DNA of 64,000 nt from CAVSEK01 sp963726975 (lineage in GTDB: Bacteria; Actinomycetota; Actinomycetes; Mycobacteriales; SCTD01). Positions within the stretch are counted from its first letter, which is position 1. Each line of letters opens with the position of its first letter. Below are positions 61,995-64,000 of the stretch, one piece after another. The stretch lies in the NCBI GenBank assembly GCA_963726975.1, contig CAVSEK010000013.1:1028357-1092356 (forward strand), read 5' to 3'. Position numbers and translations under genes: made by a program. Below the pieces are notes generated by a model, which was given only the letters and a program-made list of their open reading frames with translations, did no database searches and was not told the origin of the DNA.

Positions 61995-62412
61995 AACACG
62001 TACCCCCGCGAAGTTGCGAATAGGTTCCAGCTTCCCGTGGGCAGGCACGCCAGCGGGCAGGAGGCGGCGGACACGCCACCGGACCCTGCCGGCGAGGACG
62101 ACGCTCGTCCGAGCCACGGGCCACTTGCCCTGTTCTTGGAGACACGGCACGTGGTGCAGTCCAAGGGGCTGCCGTCTCGCGCTCACTGTTGCCTGACGCA
62201 ACGTCAGGCGGTGTCGAGGATGCCGGCGGTCCCGAATCTCCGCGAGGTCCTCAAAGGAGTGCCTGTCCGAGACCAGAGTAAGGACGACGCCGCGGGAGCG
62301 GACAGCTCCGCCACGAGGGTGTTGACGTATCGGCCTATGGCGTCTGAGCCGAATCAAGCGCCTCCGACGACTGCCTTGACGGGCAGAACCCTGCTGAGAC
62401 CTGTCGGCGACC
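61995..62412. other. Gene-free stretch upstream of the sigma factor
   Basis: Between the sigma-factor start and the protease pseudogene I find no supported gene. An open frame on the minus strand (to 62357) includes VLTLVSDRHSFEDLAEIRDR and LQEQGKWPVARTSV, and one on the plus strand covers 62037-62444; neither has a ribosome site, a family pattern or the codon bias of the neighbours. It may be decayed mobile-element sequence plus the sigma promoter. Confidence 0.4.
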
Positions 62413-63666
62413 TTAGTAGAGGGTCACGTTCAGCAGGTTCATGATGTGATCCGCAGGAATAGCCCACCCTCGCTTGCTGCAGATACGGAGTTGAGTTCCG
62501 TAGGGGTCTGGACAGCGTCCTCCCTGGTCGACGACCCCGTTGAACATTCCAGCGACAACGACTCGGTTGTCTCCGTACGGGAACTGGATCACGGGACTGC
62601 CGCTGTCGCCTTGGCCGCCCAAGATGTCGTCGTAGAGGAGCCCCGTCTCGGGGTATGCGGCGAACTCGAAGTTGCGTTCTGATCGTAGTAGTTGACGTGC
62701 TGGTCCTTGACGACGATGTACACAGAACAGCGGGCTCCAGTGATAGCCCCGTCCGTGCAAACCTGGTCGCCAACCGTCCCGCCCGTCGTCCCCACCAGCA
62801 CGTGCTTGGTCGTCGAGTCTAGAGGTCCTCCGAAGACCTTCGATTCCACTGGGGAGGCTGTGTATGTCAGCACGTCAATCGACGAAACGGTGTAGTTCAC
62901 GGTGCCGATCGTGGAATACGCCCCATTCTGGATAGTGTTGCCATACGAGGCACAGTGGTTGGCCGTGATGATCGACGTTGCACCGCTTGTGCTGTGCACT
63001 GGCCAGCCTGACGTACAGTACCCGCCGCGGGCCGGCACGCGAATGAGCGCGCCGCCGTCTTAATATGGCGTGTCCGCAGTTCGGGCGTCCGCAGCATGGC
63101 TCAGCGGGCTTTCGTCTACGGACACGACGGAGACATCACCTGCGGCACCTCGGATCGAGCGTCGCCAGCCTGGGAACGCCTGTCCACGTTGACTTGAAGA
63201 CCTGAGCCGTCAGCGGCGGGCCGTAGCTCGTCAACTTCACGCCAGAGGCCCGCAGGTCGTCGTTCCTCGCCTCTAGCCTGGCGCCAGCAGCTGTGAGTTC
63301 CGAGGCGGAGTAGCGAGCGTCTTGCAGGACGACGGTCACGGCGCCGGACATGGTGGCGAGGGAGGCTTCTAGGTCTGCGCGCTTGGAGACCGTGGACGGC
63401 TTCTGGTACAGGAGGACCTCCTGCGTCGCCGGACGAATTTCGATTCCGGAGAAATTGGCGGCGTCGATCCGCTTGGCCTCCTTCTCCACCTGGCTTGCAA
63501 CTCGGCGAAGTTCCTGCTGCTCGGCAGAGGGGGTCTGTGTCTGCATCGCGGAAGGGGGACGGGTGCTGTCGCGTGCTTGGGCCGCAGACGCAGCCGCCAT
63601 TGCAGTACATGCCGTCGCGGCAAGCGCGAGTGTTCCGAGCAGTGACATCTTTCGCGCCCTGGACAA
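62413..63666 (-). pseudogene. Streptogrisin-like secreted serine protease (S1 family), decayed
   Basis: From ATG 63666: a signal peptide (KMSLLGTLALAATACTAMAAASAAQA), then a helical propeptide-like part (VASQVEKEAKRIDAANFSG, LEASLATMSGAVTVVL) to 63136. Continuing in another frame: VSVDESPLSHAAD, an in-frame TAA at 63060-63062, then GGYCTSGWPVHS, ITANHCAS (His), SIDVLTYTAS (Asp), a second frame change near 62685, and GGQGDSGSPVIQF (Ser), ending at 62413. All three catalytic residues and the prepro region can be found, but two frame changes and a stop split it. It would have been an exported protease of the alpha-lytic/streptogrisin type. Confidence 0.75.
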
Positions 63667-63904
63667 TGGACCACCTCAGGTCGGCAACTTCCGGAGGACA
63701 GGACTTTGGCAGCAGGGAGGCTGCCGCGCAAGCCTTTCCCGCAATGTCCGTCAAAGTCCCGAATGTCGTTAAACCGGCGCTACCCCGAGACTTTCACGGA
63801 GCCGCGTGAACAAGCGGCTGTCGTTGAACTGGAAAGTGCTCCTGATCGGCGAAGATGTGTCTTGTCTAGGGACAACATCACGCCGACCGAGGAGCACCTT
63901 CCAG

Positions 63905-64000
63905 GTGGGGAAACGTACTGGCCTGTATCCGTCTGTCCAGGCTGACGCGGCCGCGGTCGGCGTCGTGTCCCAGGCGGGCGGGGTCGCGCTGACCCAGACG
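63905..64000 (+). CDS. IS1380-like transposase, N-terminus (runs off the window)
   Basis: From GTG 63905 an open frame of 32 codons reaches the window edge. It reads RTGLYPSVQADAAAVGVVSQ then AGGVALTQT, the opening that I associate with IS1380-family transposases (SVQxDxxGVGVVSQAGGVAL). The GC content rises again here, unlike the lower-GC protease region to the left, fitting a separate insertion. Confidence 0.6.
   Translation, partial: MGKRTGLYPSVQADAAAVGVVSQAGGVALTQT

Noticed and set aside
62037..62444. Plus-strand open frame of 135 codons upstream of the sigma factor
   Set aside because: No ribosome site, no recognisable family and no codon bias; treated as non-coding.
1..64000. CRISPR array or cas genes
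   Set aside because: No regularly spaced direct repeats apart from the coding 15-bp repeat in the CDF gene, and no Cas-like protein.

Overview
The window is very GC-rich DNA (well above 70% by eye over most of its length) with frequent GTG starts, many ATGA/GTGA stop-start overlaps, and a typical actinomycete gene complement: Rpf with LGFP repeats, HelD-type RNA polymerase recycler, DUF3145, DUF3052, DUF2795, a homodimeric-type pyruvate dehydrogenase E1, and adjacent ParE/ParC-type topoisomerase genes. This points to Actinomycetota, most likely a Kineosporiales/Frankiales-like lineage; I cannot fix the genus.

Left end (1-7.4 kb): the 3' end of a [NiFe]-hydrogenase large subunit, followed by a tightly overlapping run of accessory genes: a NifU/Rieske-like protein, three conserved hydrogenase-cluster proteins of unknown role, a maturation endopeptidase, a 39-aa membrane peptide, hypA, hypC, a HypC-like paralogue, hypD and hypE, closed by a hairpin. 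No hypB or hypF is visible here.

Housekeeping segment (7.4-46.6 kb): RNase P RNA with a strong 3' hairpin; a Nif3-like/zinc-ribbon/RNase H-phosphatase operon; a RibD-like reductase; a ZIP transporter; a DUF4214 secreted protein; tRNA-Val; a CDF transporter with a His-rich head; AhpE; a membrane-anchored ExoVII-large-subunit-like protein; a run of aceE and neighbours whose frames are broken by many single-base indels (about 20.5-26.3 kb); a PAP2-diacylglycerol-kinase fusion; an MscS/CmpX-like protein; adenosine deaminase; topoisomerase genes; cold shock protein; nnrD; helD-like; fdhD; a c-di-AMP riboswitch upstream of rpf; an epimerase and an MFS transporter.

Large-protein operon (46.8-59.4 kb): four genes back to back (about 1030, 1102, 1499 and 582 aa), with gaps of 2 nt or less and a hairpin after the last. 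The first looks like a DUF6603 protein; the other three belong to conserved families that I recognise only as uncharacterised. This is the best candidate for an undescribed system in the window.

Right end (59.5-64 kb): an integrase remnant next to a tRNA-Met 3' half (an attachment-site scar), then a segment of clearly lower GC with an IS3 orfA remnant, an ECF sigma factor with its putative membrane-bound partner, a decayed streptogrisin-like protease and the start of an IS1380-like transposase. This is a decaying integrated island beginning at the tRNA scar.
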